Origin: JAICJC01 sp963757605
GTDB taxonomy: Bacteria > Actinomycetota > Thermoleophilia > Gaiellales > JAICJC01
Assembly (NCBI GenBank): GCA_963757605.1
Contig: CAVWSF010000003.1
Span: 186,001-250,000 of the forward strand
Length of the DNA: 64,000 nt
Reading direction: 5' to 3'
Below the pieces are notes generated by a model. It was given only the letters and a program-made list of their open reading frames with translations, did not search any database and had not been told where the DNA came from. The translations under genes and the position numbers were made by a program. Within the stretch, counting starts at the first letter, position 1, and the number at the start of each line of letters is the position of its first letter. Of this stretch, positions 26,034-33,089 are shown piece by piece.

Positions 26034-27059
26034 ATGACGAAGCAGGAGAAGCGAATCCTGAAGTACGCCGACCTCTTTCGGGTCAAGCCGGGCTCGAAGG
26101 TCACGCTCGCGGACGACTTCGACCCCGGCTTCACCGCCGATGTGGTGCGCAAGAAGGACGCCGGGCCGACGCTGCGACGGGGGATCGCGCTCCTCGCCGA
26201 TTACCAGGCCCGGCTCGCGGCCCAGGACACCTACGGCGTCCTCATCTGCCTCCAGTCGCTCGACGCCGGCGGCAAGGACGGGACGATCCGGCACGTGATG
26301 AGCGGCGTGAACCCGCAGGGAGTCGCGGTGCACGGCTTCAAGGTGCCTTCGGCCGAGGAGCTGAACCACGATTTCCTCTGGCGCTATGCGCAGCGGCTCC
26401 CGGCCCGGGGCGAGATCGGCATCTTCAACCGCTCCTACTACGAGGAGGTGCTCGTCGTCCGCGTGCACCCCGAGAACCTCGACCGGCAGAAGCTGCCGGC
26501 CGAGTCGAAGCGCGGCGACGTGTGGGAGCGGCGCTACCGGGAGATCAACGACTGGGAGCGCTATCTGACCGACAACGGGATCAAGGTCGTGAAGCTCTTC
26601 CTGAACCTGTCCAAGGAGGAGCAGCGGACCCGGTTCCTGAAGCGGCTCGACCTGCCGGAGAAGAACTGGAAGTTCTCCTCGCACGACGTGAAGGAGCGGG
26701 AGCGCTGGGACGACTATCAGACGGCGTTCTCGCAGATGCTCTCGCACACCAGCACGAGCTGGGCCCCGTGGCACGTCATCCCGGCCGACCACAAGTGGTT
26801 CGCCCGGCTCGCCGCCGCGGTGGTGATCGGGAACGCGCTCATCGAGATCGACCCGCAGTATCCGCAGGTGGACGCGGAGACCCGCGACCAGCTCGCGGCG
26901 GCCAGGACCGACCTCGTCGCCCAGGCGCCGAAGGGCGCCGAGCCCGATCCGTTCGAGGCCAAGCTGGCGCGTGACCGTGTGCGCGCGAAGAAGCAGCAGG
27001 ACGCGAAGGACACCGAGATGGTCGCCGCAGGGCTCGAGCCGGAAGGCGAACGCAAGTGA
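26034..27059 (+). CDS. ppk2: Polyphosphate kinase 2 family protein
   Basis: 341 residues. PPK2 enzymes phosphorylate nucleotides (ADP, GDP or AMP) with polyphosphate. Motifs: Walker-A-like LQSLDAGGKDGTIRHVM, SGVNPQGVAVHGFK, lid/Walker B EIGIFNRSYYEEVLVVRVHP, and KLFLNLSKEEQRTRFLKRL. The usual first loop reads G-M-D-A-A-G-K-D-G; here the Met and second Ala are replaced by Leu and Gly, a mild variation. A ~60-residue charged C-terminal extension follows. It lies between two P-type ATPase genes and its stop overlaps the next GTG (GTGA), so polyP-driven nucleotide recharging is coupled to the second pump. Subclass (ADP- or AMP-phosphorylating) is not resolved. Confidence 0.95.
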   Translation: MTKQEKRILKYADLFRVKPGSKVTLADDFDPGFTADVVRKKDAGPTLRRGIALLADYQARLAAQDTYGVLICLQSLDAGGKDGTIRHVMSGVNPQGVAVHGFKVPSAEELNHDFLWRYAQRLPARGEIGIFNRSYYEEVLVVRVHPENLDRQKLPAESKRGDVWERRYREINDWERYLTDNGIKVVKLFLNLSKEEQRTRFLKRLDLPEKNWKFSSHDVKERERWDDYQTAFSQMLSHTSTSWAPWHVIPADHKWFARLAAAVVIGNALIEIDPQYPQVDAETRDQLAAARTDLVAQAPKGAEPDPFEAKLARDRVRAKKQQDAKDTEMVAAGLEPEGERK

Positions 27060-29794
27060 GCACGGCGGTCGCCTCGGACCGGCCCCCCGGGCCCTCCGCG
27101 ACCGGCCGCCCCTGGTACACGCGGGACGCCGAGTCGGTCGGAAACGACCTCGGCGTCGACCCGGCGAAGGGGCTCACGTCAGCCGAGGTGACCGCACGAC
27201 TTGGGCGCGACGGGCCCAACGCTCTGCCAGCTGAGGAGCCGACGCCCGGCTGGCGCCGGTTCCTCGACGAGTACCGCACCTACATGCAGATGATCCTCGT
27301 CGGGGCGGCGATCGTCTCGTTTGCGATCCAGGAGTGGAGCACGGCGGTGATCCTGGTCGCGATCACGCTCCTGAACGCCGTCGTCGGCCTGCGCCAGCAG
27401 GGCAAGGCCGAGAGCGCGATGAACGCGCTCAGGTCGCTCATGAAGGACACGGCCCGTGTCCGCCGCGACGGCGCCGAGGCGCGGATCCCCGCCGAGGAGC
27501 TCGTCGCCGGCGACGTCGTGCTCCTGTCCGCAGGCGACCAGGTGCCCGCGGACGGCCGGCTGATCGCGGCGAGCGCGCTCCAGATCGACGAGTCCGCGCT
27601 CACCGGCGAGAGCGTGCCCGCCGCCAAGGGGCCCGAGACGCTCGAGGGCGAGGACATGAGCCCCGGTGACCAGACGAACATGGCGTTCATGCACACCCCG
27701 GTCACCCACGGAAGCGGCGTCATGGTGGTGACGGCGACCGGCAGCGGGACACAGGTCGGCCAGATCGCGCACATGCTGGCGGCGACCACGGTCGAGGAGA
27801 CGCCGCTGACCAAGCAGATGAACGTCCTCACGCTGTGGATCGCCGGCGCGGCCGGCCTCACCATGCTGGTGATGTTCGCGCTGGGCCTGAACCGCGGGGA
27901 CTCGTGGGACGCGCTCTTCGTGAGCGCCGTCGCGCTCGCGATCTCGGCGATCCCGGAGGCGCTCCCGACCGTCGTCCAGGTGGTCCTCTCGCTCGGGAGC
28001 GTCGAGCTCGCGGGGCGAAACGCGATCGTGAAGGACCTGCCGTCGGTCGAGACGCTGGGCTTCACGTCGGCCATCAACTCCGACAAGACGGGCACGCTCA
28101 CCATGAACCAGATGACGGCCGTCGAGGTGGTCGATCCCAACGATCGGTACACGATCTCGGGCACCGGCTACAGCCTGGACGGCAGCGTGCACCACGCGGC
28201 CGGGCATTCGACGTCGATCGAGCAGGCCATCGTGCCGTACGTCCTCGCAAGCGACGCACGGCTGGTGGACGGCAAGGTCGTCGGCGATCCGACCGAGGGC
28301 GCCCTCCTCGTCCTGGCGCACAAGGCCGGGCTCGACATCGAGGACACGCGCGAGGACGCCCCGCGCCTGGCCACGCTCCCGTTCGACCCAACGTACAAGC
28401 TGATGGCAACCTTCAACCGCATCGGCGACGGGAACGGGGGCGAAGCCGTGCGGATGTACGTGAAGGGTGCGGCGCCGGCCGTCCTCGAGCGCGCCGCGAC
28501 GGCGCTCTCCGACGGCACGAGCCTCGCGATGGACGACGACCTGAAGCAGCGCGCGAACGAGCACATCACCAGGATGGAGAGCGACGGCCTCAGGGTGATG
28601 GCGGCGGCCTACTGCGACCTCGACGCGTCGGCGTTCGACCCTGCCGGCGACCTCCTGGCCCACGTCCACGATCTCGAGATGACGAGCCTCGTCGGGATGC
28701 TCGACCCGCCGCGCGACGAGTCGAAGGCGGCTGTCGAGGCCGCCCAGGAGGCCCACATCCGCGTGCGGATGGTGACCGGTGACGACGTGGTCACCGGAGC
28801 TGCGATCGCACAGCAGCTCGGCATCCCCGGCGACGCGATCCTGGGAGCCGAGTTCGCAGCGCTGAACGAGGCGGAGCGGCTGGAGCGCATCGACTCCATC
28901 GGCGTGGTCGGCCGGGTGGCGCCCGAGCACAAGGTGCTCCTGGCGGAGACGCTGAAGCAGAAGGGCGAGGTCGTCGCGATGACCGGCGACGGTGTCAACG
29001 ACGCCCCGGCGATCAAGGCGGCCGACATCGGCATCGCGATGGGCAGCGGCACCGAGGTCGCCAAGAACGCCGGCCGGATGATCCTGTCCGACGACAACTT
29101 CGCGACGATCATGTACGCCGTCGAGCAGGGCCGGAAGCTCTACGACAACCTCACGAAGTACGTCCGCTTCGTCCTGCTCATGCTCGTGGCGTTCGTGCTC
29201 ACGTTCCTGGGAGCGAGCCTCTTCAACATCGCCGCGGGCCAGCCGTTCTCGCCCGCCCAGGTGCTGTGGATCCACTTCGTGATCAGCGCGCCCTTCGGCA
29301 TCGCCCTGGGGTTCGACGAGGAGACGCCCGGTCTCATGCAGAGCGCCCCGCGCCCGCGTGGCGAGTCCATCCTCACCCGGCCGATGATGCTGACTGCCGG
29401 CCTGGTGGGGCTCTTCATCGCAGTCGCGTCGCTCACGATGATCGAGATCGGCATCCACCACTACGACAGCGTCCAGATCGGGATCTCGGTCGGATTCACC
29501 GCCTTCGCGCTCATGATGGTCGCCGCGGCCTACGAGTGCCGAAGCGAGACGGGGACCATCCTCGCGGGCGACACCTTCAACAGCCGCCGGATGAACCTGA
29601 TCGCCGGCGCGGAGGCCGTCGGGGCGGTGCTCGCGACGGGGTGGGACTTCCTGAACCGGCTGCTCGGGACCGTGCCGCTCACGACGCAGCAGTTCGGCCT
29701 GGCGGTTCTGTGCGCAATCGCGCTGCTCGTCGCCTGGGAGATCGCCAAGGCGGTCGGTCGGCATAGGGAACTCTCGACGAATGGAGGTACATGA
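27056..29794 (+). CDS. P-type cation-transporting ATPase (second paralog)
   Basis: 912 residues from GTG 27056, overlapping the ppk2 stop. Canonical catalytic motifs: DESALTGESVPAAKG, INSDKTGTLTMNQMTAVEV (Asp near 343), FDPTYKLMATF, VKGAAPAVLER, VTGDDVVTGAAIAQQLG, TGDGVNDAPAIKAADIGIAMG. TM4 has AIPEALPTVV, so the ion-binding Glu is kept but PEGLP is PEALP. TM6 reads VLWIHFVISAPFGIALGFDEE instead of the W-x-N-x-x-x-D pattern of Ca/Na,K pumps. The second half contains about four more TMs. It belongs to the same broad group as the upstream pump but is clearly distinct from it. The transported ion is not assignable from motifs. Confidence 0.92.
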   Translation: MSTAVASDRPPGPSATGRPWYTRDAESVGNDLGVDPAKGLTSAEVTARLGRDGPNALPAEEPTPGWRRFLDEYRTYMQMILVGAAIVSFAIQEWSTAVILVAITLLNAVVGLRQQGKAESAMNALRSLMKDTARVRRDGAEARIPAEELVAGDVVLLSAGDQVPADGRLIAASALQIDESALTGESVPAAKGPETLEGEDMSPGDQTNMAFMHTPVTHGSGVMVVTATGSGTQVGQIAHMLAATTVEETPLTKQMNVLTLWIAGAAGLTMLVMFALGLNRGDSWDALFVSAVALAISAIPEALPTVVQVVLSLGSVELAGRNAIVKDLPSVETLGFTSAINSDKTGTLTMNQMTAVEVVDPNDRYTISGTGYSLDGSVHHAAGHSTSIEQAIVPYVLASDARLVDGKVVGDPTEGALLVLAHKAGLDIEDTREDAPRLATLPFDPTYKLMATFNRIGDGNGGEAVRMYVKGAAPAVLERAATALSDGTSLAMDDDLKQRANEHITRMESDGLRVMAAAYCDLDASAFDPAGDLLAHVHDLEMTSLVGMLDPPRDESKAAVEAAQEAHIRVRMVTGDDVVTGAAIAQQLGIPGDAILGAEFAALNEAERLERIDSIGVVGRVAPEHKVLLAETLKQKGEVVAMTGDGVNDAPAIKAADIGIAMGSGTEVAKNAGRMILSDDNFATIMYAVEQGRKLYDNLTKYVRFVLLMLVAFVLTFLGASLFNIAAGQPFSPAQVLWIHFVISAPFGIALGFDEETPGLMQSAPRPRGESILTRPMMLTAGLVGLFIAVASLTMIEIGIHHYDSVQIGISVGFTAFALMMVAAAYECRSETGTILAGDTFNSRRMNLIAGAEAVGAVLATGWDFLNRLLGTVPLTTQQFGLAVLCAIALLVAWEIAKAVGRHRELSTNGGT

Positions 29795-30199
29795 TGTCTA
29801 CGACAACCATGGGCGGCGATCGCACCGTGGCGAGGGATCGGTCTCACCGGATGGGGCATGTTCGGCGCCGTGACGCTGATCGTGCTCGGAGGCCTGAACA
29901 TCGTCAACGGGTTCACGGCCATCCATAACTCGCAGTTCTTCACCCACCAGATCGTCTACCACAACCTGACGGCTTGGGGCTGGGTGTTCCTGATCTGGGG
30001 GATCCTCCAGATGGTGGCCGGCGTGCTCGTGTTCGCACACAGCACCACGGGCTACTACCTGGGCGTGTGCCTCGCCGGCACGGCCACGATCCTGTGGTTC
30101 TTCATGCTCTTCGCGGCCCCCATCCCGGCGCTGGTGGCGGTGATCGTGGGGCTGGTCGTGATCTACAGCCTCACCGTGGGCTCGCAGGACGCGTTCTGA
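29794..30199 (+). CDS. DUF7144 four-span membrane protein, frameshift near codon 15
   Basis: ATG 29794 overlaps the ATPase stop and begins MSTTTMGGDRTVAR. An extra base near 29838 (in AGGGATC) shifts the frame, after which the conserved family sequence continues: IGLTGWGMFGAVTLIVLGGL, NIVNGFTAIHNSQFF, YHNLTAWGWVFLIWGILQMV, YYLGVCLAGTATILWFFMLF, ALVAVIVGLVVIYSLTV. Without the insertion the product is ~134 residues with four TMs, as in DUF7144. As sequenced, only a start at ATG 29858 gives an intact frame. The role is unknown; it is the last gene of the pump/PPK2 operon. Confidence 0.8.
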
Positions 30200-30248
30200 T
30201 GACCGACGGGCCGGACACGACACAGGCCCGTCAGGAGGGAATGGAGAC

Positions 30249-30295
30249 GGCCGGCCTGGCGACGCCCGCGACCGCGGACGTCGTCCAGGCCGGCC
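30249..30295. terminator. Long hairpin between convergent genes
   Basis: GGCCGGCCTGG (30249-30259) plus CGACG (30260-30264) pair with CGTCG (30279-30283) and CCAGGCCGGCC (30285-30295), with one bulged T (30284) and a 14-nt loop. This 16-bp stem lies between the DUF7144 stop (30199) and the convergent channel stop (30336), so it is probably a bidirectional terminator. A 40-codon frame (30199-30321) running through it is not supported. Confidence 0.7.
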
Positions 30296-30335
30296 CGCGC
30301 GGAGAGGGGCGGCCGGCCTGAGTTGCCGGGCGGTG

Positions 30336-30740
30336 CTAGTCCCCGCGCACCTGCAGCCGTTCGGCGATCGCCGTGAGCTGCCGCTCGACCGACTCGAGCC
30401 GCTTCAGCATCAAGGCGTCCTCGTCCGCACGCTGGCGCCGGAGCACCGTCTCGAACAGGGCCGACGTGACGAGCGCCGTCAGGACCGCGGAGGCCGCGAT
30501 GCCGAGCAGCATCACGACGCCGCCGATGATCTGCCCCCGGGTGCTCTGGGGCACGATGTCGCCGTAGCCCACGGTCGTCACCGTCTGCAGCGACCACCAC
30601 AACGCCTGACCGGCGGAGCTGAAGTCGCGCTTGTCGAGCGTCCATGCGAGGATCGTGCTCCCGGCCACGATCACCATGGTGCTCACGGCAATGAGGGCGA
30701 CCGCCGTCCGCGGCCTCAGGTTCGCCATCGAGAGCTTCAC
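30336..30740 (-). CDS. Two-TM potassium channel (Ion_trans_2)
   Basis: 134 residues. TM1 (AVALIAVSTMVIVAGSTILAWTL), a pore helix and selectivity filter LQTVTTVGYGDIVP (TVGYGD at about 56-61), TM2 (IIGGVVMLLGIAASAVLTALVTSALF) and a C-terminal coiled coil (DALMLKRLESVERQLTAIAERL) define a KcsA/MthK-type pore subunit that would assemble as a tetramer. There is no RCK domain. It is convergent with the P-type ATPase operon, suggesting a shared role in ion balance, but this is positional inference. A second Met at residue 5 could be the start. Confidence 0.92.
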   Translation of the reverse strand: MKLSMANLRPRTAVALIAVSTMVIVAGSTILAWTLDKRDFSSAGQALWWSLQTVTTVGYGDIVPQSTRGQIIGGVVMLLGIAASAVLTALVTSALFETVLRRQRADEDALMLKRLESVERQLTAIAERLQVRGD

Positions 30741-30790
30741 GCGGTATCTGTCCTACGCCCAGCGCGGAAGTCCTGCGTAGCGAGGTCCGA

Positions 30791-31795
30791 ATGCCCGGCG
30801 TGATCATGACGCTCGTGCAGCTCGACATCCTGAGCGACATCACGGGATGGTTCGGCGACGTCTGGGACCAGATCAAAGCTGTCGACGTCCAGTACCTCGT
30901 GCTCGGATGCGCGCTCCAGTCGGTGCAGACGACACTGAACGGCCTCGCCTGGCGGAACATCCTGGCCGAGTCCTACGGGCACGAGAAGGTCCCCGTGCGG
31001 CCGATCATCGCCTCGTACGCGGGCGGGCTCGGCCTGAACTCGTTCCTGCCCGCCCAGGCGGGGACGTTCGCCTACCTCGGGATGTTCCGCGCGATCATCA
31101 CCGGATCGGCGTTTGCGGGGATCCTCGCCGGCGGCGTCGTCCAGAACCTCTTCTTCGGCGTGGTCGGCGGCCTGAACTACCTGTACCTCTTCCTGAGCCG
31201 TGAGGGGTCTGCGGACAAGTCCGCCGATCAGGCGACGTCGGACAGCGGCCCGAAGATCGTCTTCCTGGTGCTCGCGGGGCTGCTCCTCCTCATCGTGGCC
31301 CGGTTTCTGTGGAAGCGGTACAGGAAGGTGTGGGACGACGCGAAGGCGGGCGCGGCGATCCTCCGCCGCCCGCGCCTATACGTGACCCGCGTGCTGGCGC
31401 TGCAGGTCGCGTCGTACACGGCACGCATCGGCGTGAACGCGAACTTCATGTACGCGTTCGGGATCCCGGTGACGATCAGGAACGTCTTCCTGATCATCGC
31501 CGCGAACTCGGTCTCGTCGACGTTCGCCGTCACGCCCGGCGGCGTCGGCACGCAGCAGGCGATGGCGTCGTTCGCGCTGCGAGACGTGGCTCCGGCGAGC
31601 ACCGTCACGGCGTACTCGCTGGCCCAGCAGATGATCCTGATCGCGTGGAACATCACGTTCGGCCTGGTCGCCATGGCGTCCACGTTCGGCTGGTCGGCGA
31701 CGAAGGACATGGTGCGCGAGTCACGCCAGAAGTCGAAGGAGAAGCGCTCGCTCAGCGATCTCGAGAAGGAGGACGATGCTGAACAGGGCTCGTGA
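30791..31795 (+). CDS. YbhN/MprF-type integral membrane protein (LPG_synthase_TM family), paralog 1
   Basis: 334 residues (a start at 30806 is also possible). About eight TM helices in the lysyl-PG synthase/flippase-like fold: VQYLVLGCALQSVQTTLNGLAWRNIL, YAGGLGLNSFLPAQAGTFAYLGMFRA, VFLVLAGLLLLIVARFL, and the family core VNANFMYAFGIPVTIRNVFLIIAANSVSSTFAVTPGGVGTQQAM, where TPGGVG is diagnostic. A charged C-terminal tail (EKRSLSDLEKEDD) is cytoplasmic. The family includes MprF flippase halves and AglD-like proteins; lipid flipping is likely but the substrate is unknown. It is closest to the paralog at 36184 (both have VAPAST.(S/T)AY). Confidence 0.88.
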   Translation: MPGVIMTLVQLDILSDITGWFGDVWDQIKAVDVQYLVLGCALQSVQTTLNGLAWRNILAESYGHEKVPVRPIIASYAGGLGLNSFLPAQAGTFAYLGMFRAIITGSAFAGILAGGVVQNLFFGVVGGLNYLYLFLSREGSADKSADQATSDSGPKIVFLVLAGLLLLIVARFLWKRYRKVWDDAKAGAAILRRPRLYVTRVLALQVASYTARIGVNANFMYAFGIPVTIRNVFLIIAANSVSSTFAVTPGGVGTQQAMASFALRDVAPASTVTAYSLAQQMILIAWNITFGLVAMASTFGWSATKDMVRESRQKSKEKRSLSDLEKEDDAEQGS

Positions 31796-31804
31796 GGCGG
31801 TCCG

Positions 31805-32539
31805 GTGCGGCTGACGTACGTCGGGCACTCGACCCTCGTCATCGAGATGGGCTCGATCCGGCTCATCACGGACCCGATCCTGCGCCCGCGTGTCGCCCAT
31901 CTGCGGCGGGCCGCTCCGGTGGCCGAGGTCGCCGCGCCCGTGGACTGCGTGCTCGTCTCGCATGCGCACATGGATCACCTCGACCCCCGCTCGATCGCGC
32001 TCCTCGCGGGCGATCCCGTCGTGGTCGTCCCCCGCGGTGCCGCCCGGTTCGTGCGCCGTCGCAGAGGGGTCGTGGAGGTCGCCGAGGGAGACGAGGTCGA
32101 GGTCGGGGCCGTCACCGTGCGCGCGACGCACGCCGAGCACGACGGCCGCAGGTACGCGCTCGGCCCGCCCGCCGCGTCGGTCGGCTACCGCATCCAGGGC
32201 GACCGGTCCGTGTACTTCGCGGGCGACACCGGCCTCTTCCCCGGGATGGCGGACATCGGCAGCTCGGGGATCGACGTCGCGCTGCTCCCGGTCGCCGGCT
32301 GGGGGGCGCGGCTTCCTCCTGGCCACCTCGACCCGCAGGCCGCCGCGCACGCCCTCCAGCAGCTCGCGCCGTGCGTGGCCGTGCCGATCCACTGGGGGAC
32401 GCTCGAGCCGATCCTTGCGACGAAGAGGCTCGCGGACGGCAGCAGCTCGGCGGCGGAGGAGTTCGCGCAGCGGGCGGCGACCCTGGCCCCCGACGTCGAG
32501 GTGGTCGTGCTTCCACCAGGCGGGACGGTCGAGCTGTGA
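31805..32539 (+). CDS. MBL-fold metal-dependent hydrolase (UlaG-like)
   Basis: 244 residues from GTG 31805, nine bases after the preceding stop. Metallo-beta-lactamase fold: MRLTYVGHSTLVIEMG, the metal motif VLVSHAHMDHLDPRS (HxHxDH), ATHAEHDG, FAGDTGLFPGM and PIHWGTLEP. The pattern fits the UlaG/NAPE-PLD branch, which cleaves lactones or phosphodiester lipids. Given the neighbouring flippase-like and alkaline-phosphatase genes, a lipid-phosphodiesterase role is attractive but unproven. The stop is 10 nt from that of the convergent downstream gene. Confidence 0.9.
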   Translation: MRLTYVGHSTLVIEMGSIRLITDPILRPRVAHLRRAAPVAEVAAPVDCVLVSHAHMDHLDPRSIALLAGDPVVVVPRGAARFVRRRRGVVEVAEGDEVEVGAVTVRATHAEHDGRRYALGPPAASVGYRIQGDRSVYFAGDTGLFPGMADIGSSGIDVALLPVAGWGARLPPGHLDPQAAAHALQQLAPCVAVPIHWGTLEPILATKRLADGSSSAAEEFAQRAATLAPDVEVVVLPPGGTVEL

Positions 32540-32549
32540 CCGGGCGGCG

Positions 32550-33065
32550 TCAGTGGAGCCGGAACGCGGCCTCCATGGCAACGATCGCGAGGCCGAGCGC
32601 CATGTTGACCGCGACCGCGAGGATCGTCGCCGAGCGGCCGAGCCGCTCGGCGCGGGCGTATCCAATCCCCGCCGCAGCCAGCGTGGCGACGCCGATGGCG
32701 AGCGCGAGCCAGACGGCCGTGCTCTCGTCGAAGACGCCGACCGCCCCCAGCACGAGCATCGCGATCGGCGCGGCCGCGGCGAGCGGGATCGACGACTCCC
32801 GCCGGGCGATGGCGGCGAACTCGCGCCGCGTCACCGCACGCTCCCGCTCCAGGCTCTCGCCGAGGCTGTGGGAGTACACGTGCGCCATCCAGAGCACGAT
32901 CACCGTCCCTGCCGTCGCGACCGCAAGCTTCCAGGCATGGCGCTCGCCTCCCGCCGAGCCCGCCGTCAGCGTGCCCATGACGACGATGGCGCCGTACACG
33001 CTGCCCGCGATGCCCGAGCGCGAGCCGAAGAACATTGCACCGAGAACCCGGCGGATCGCTCCCAT
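32550..33065 (-). CDS. Integral membrane protein, unknown
   Basis: 171 residues starting MGAIRRVLGAMFFGSRSG; the longer in-frame upstream stretch is antisense to the next gene and not protein-like. Hydrophobic helices: VYGAIVVMGTLTAG, LAVATAGTVIVLWMAHVYSHSLG, IPLAAAAPIAMLVLGAVGVF, VWLALAIGVATLAAAGIGYA, ILAVAVNMALGLAIVAME, about five TMs. The linker VTRREFAAIARRESS is basic and probably cytoplasmic. No named family is recognised with confidence. Its start lies only 24 nt from that of the divergent phosphatase fusion, so the promoters overlap. Confidence 0.8.
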   Translation of the reverse strand: MGAIRRVLGAMFFGSRSGIAGSVYGAIVVMGTLTAGSAGGERHAWKLAVATAGTVIVLWMAHVYSHSLGESLERERAVTRREFAAIARRESSIPLAAAAPIAMLVLGAVGVFDESTAVWLALAIGVATLAAAGIGYARAERLGRSATILAVAVNMALGLAIVAMEAAFRLH

Positions 33066-33089
33066 GTGGTATCCAAGCACGAGCCAGCC

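Noticed and set aside
27179..29764. An 861-codon minus-strand frame opposite the second P-type ATPase, and a 712-codon one opposite the first (22593-24731)
   Set aside because: Same GC-driven artefact; compositionally biased and overlapping genes with complete catalytic motifs.
31890..33089. A long upstream extension of the phosphatase fusion frame through the MBL gene
   Set aside because: The extension is Arg/Ser/Pro-rich, overlaps the MBL hydrolase and the minus-strand membrane gene, and lacks an RBS; GTG 33090 gives a sensible N-terminus.
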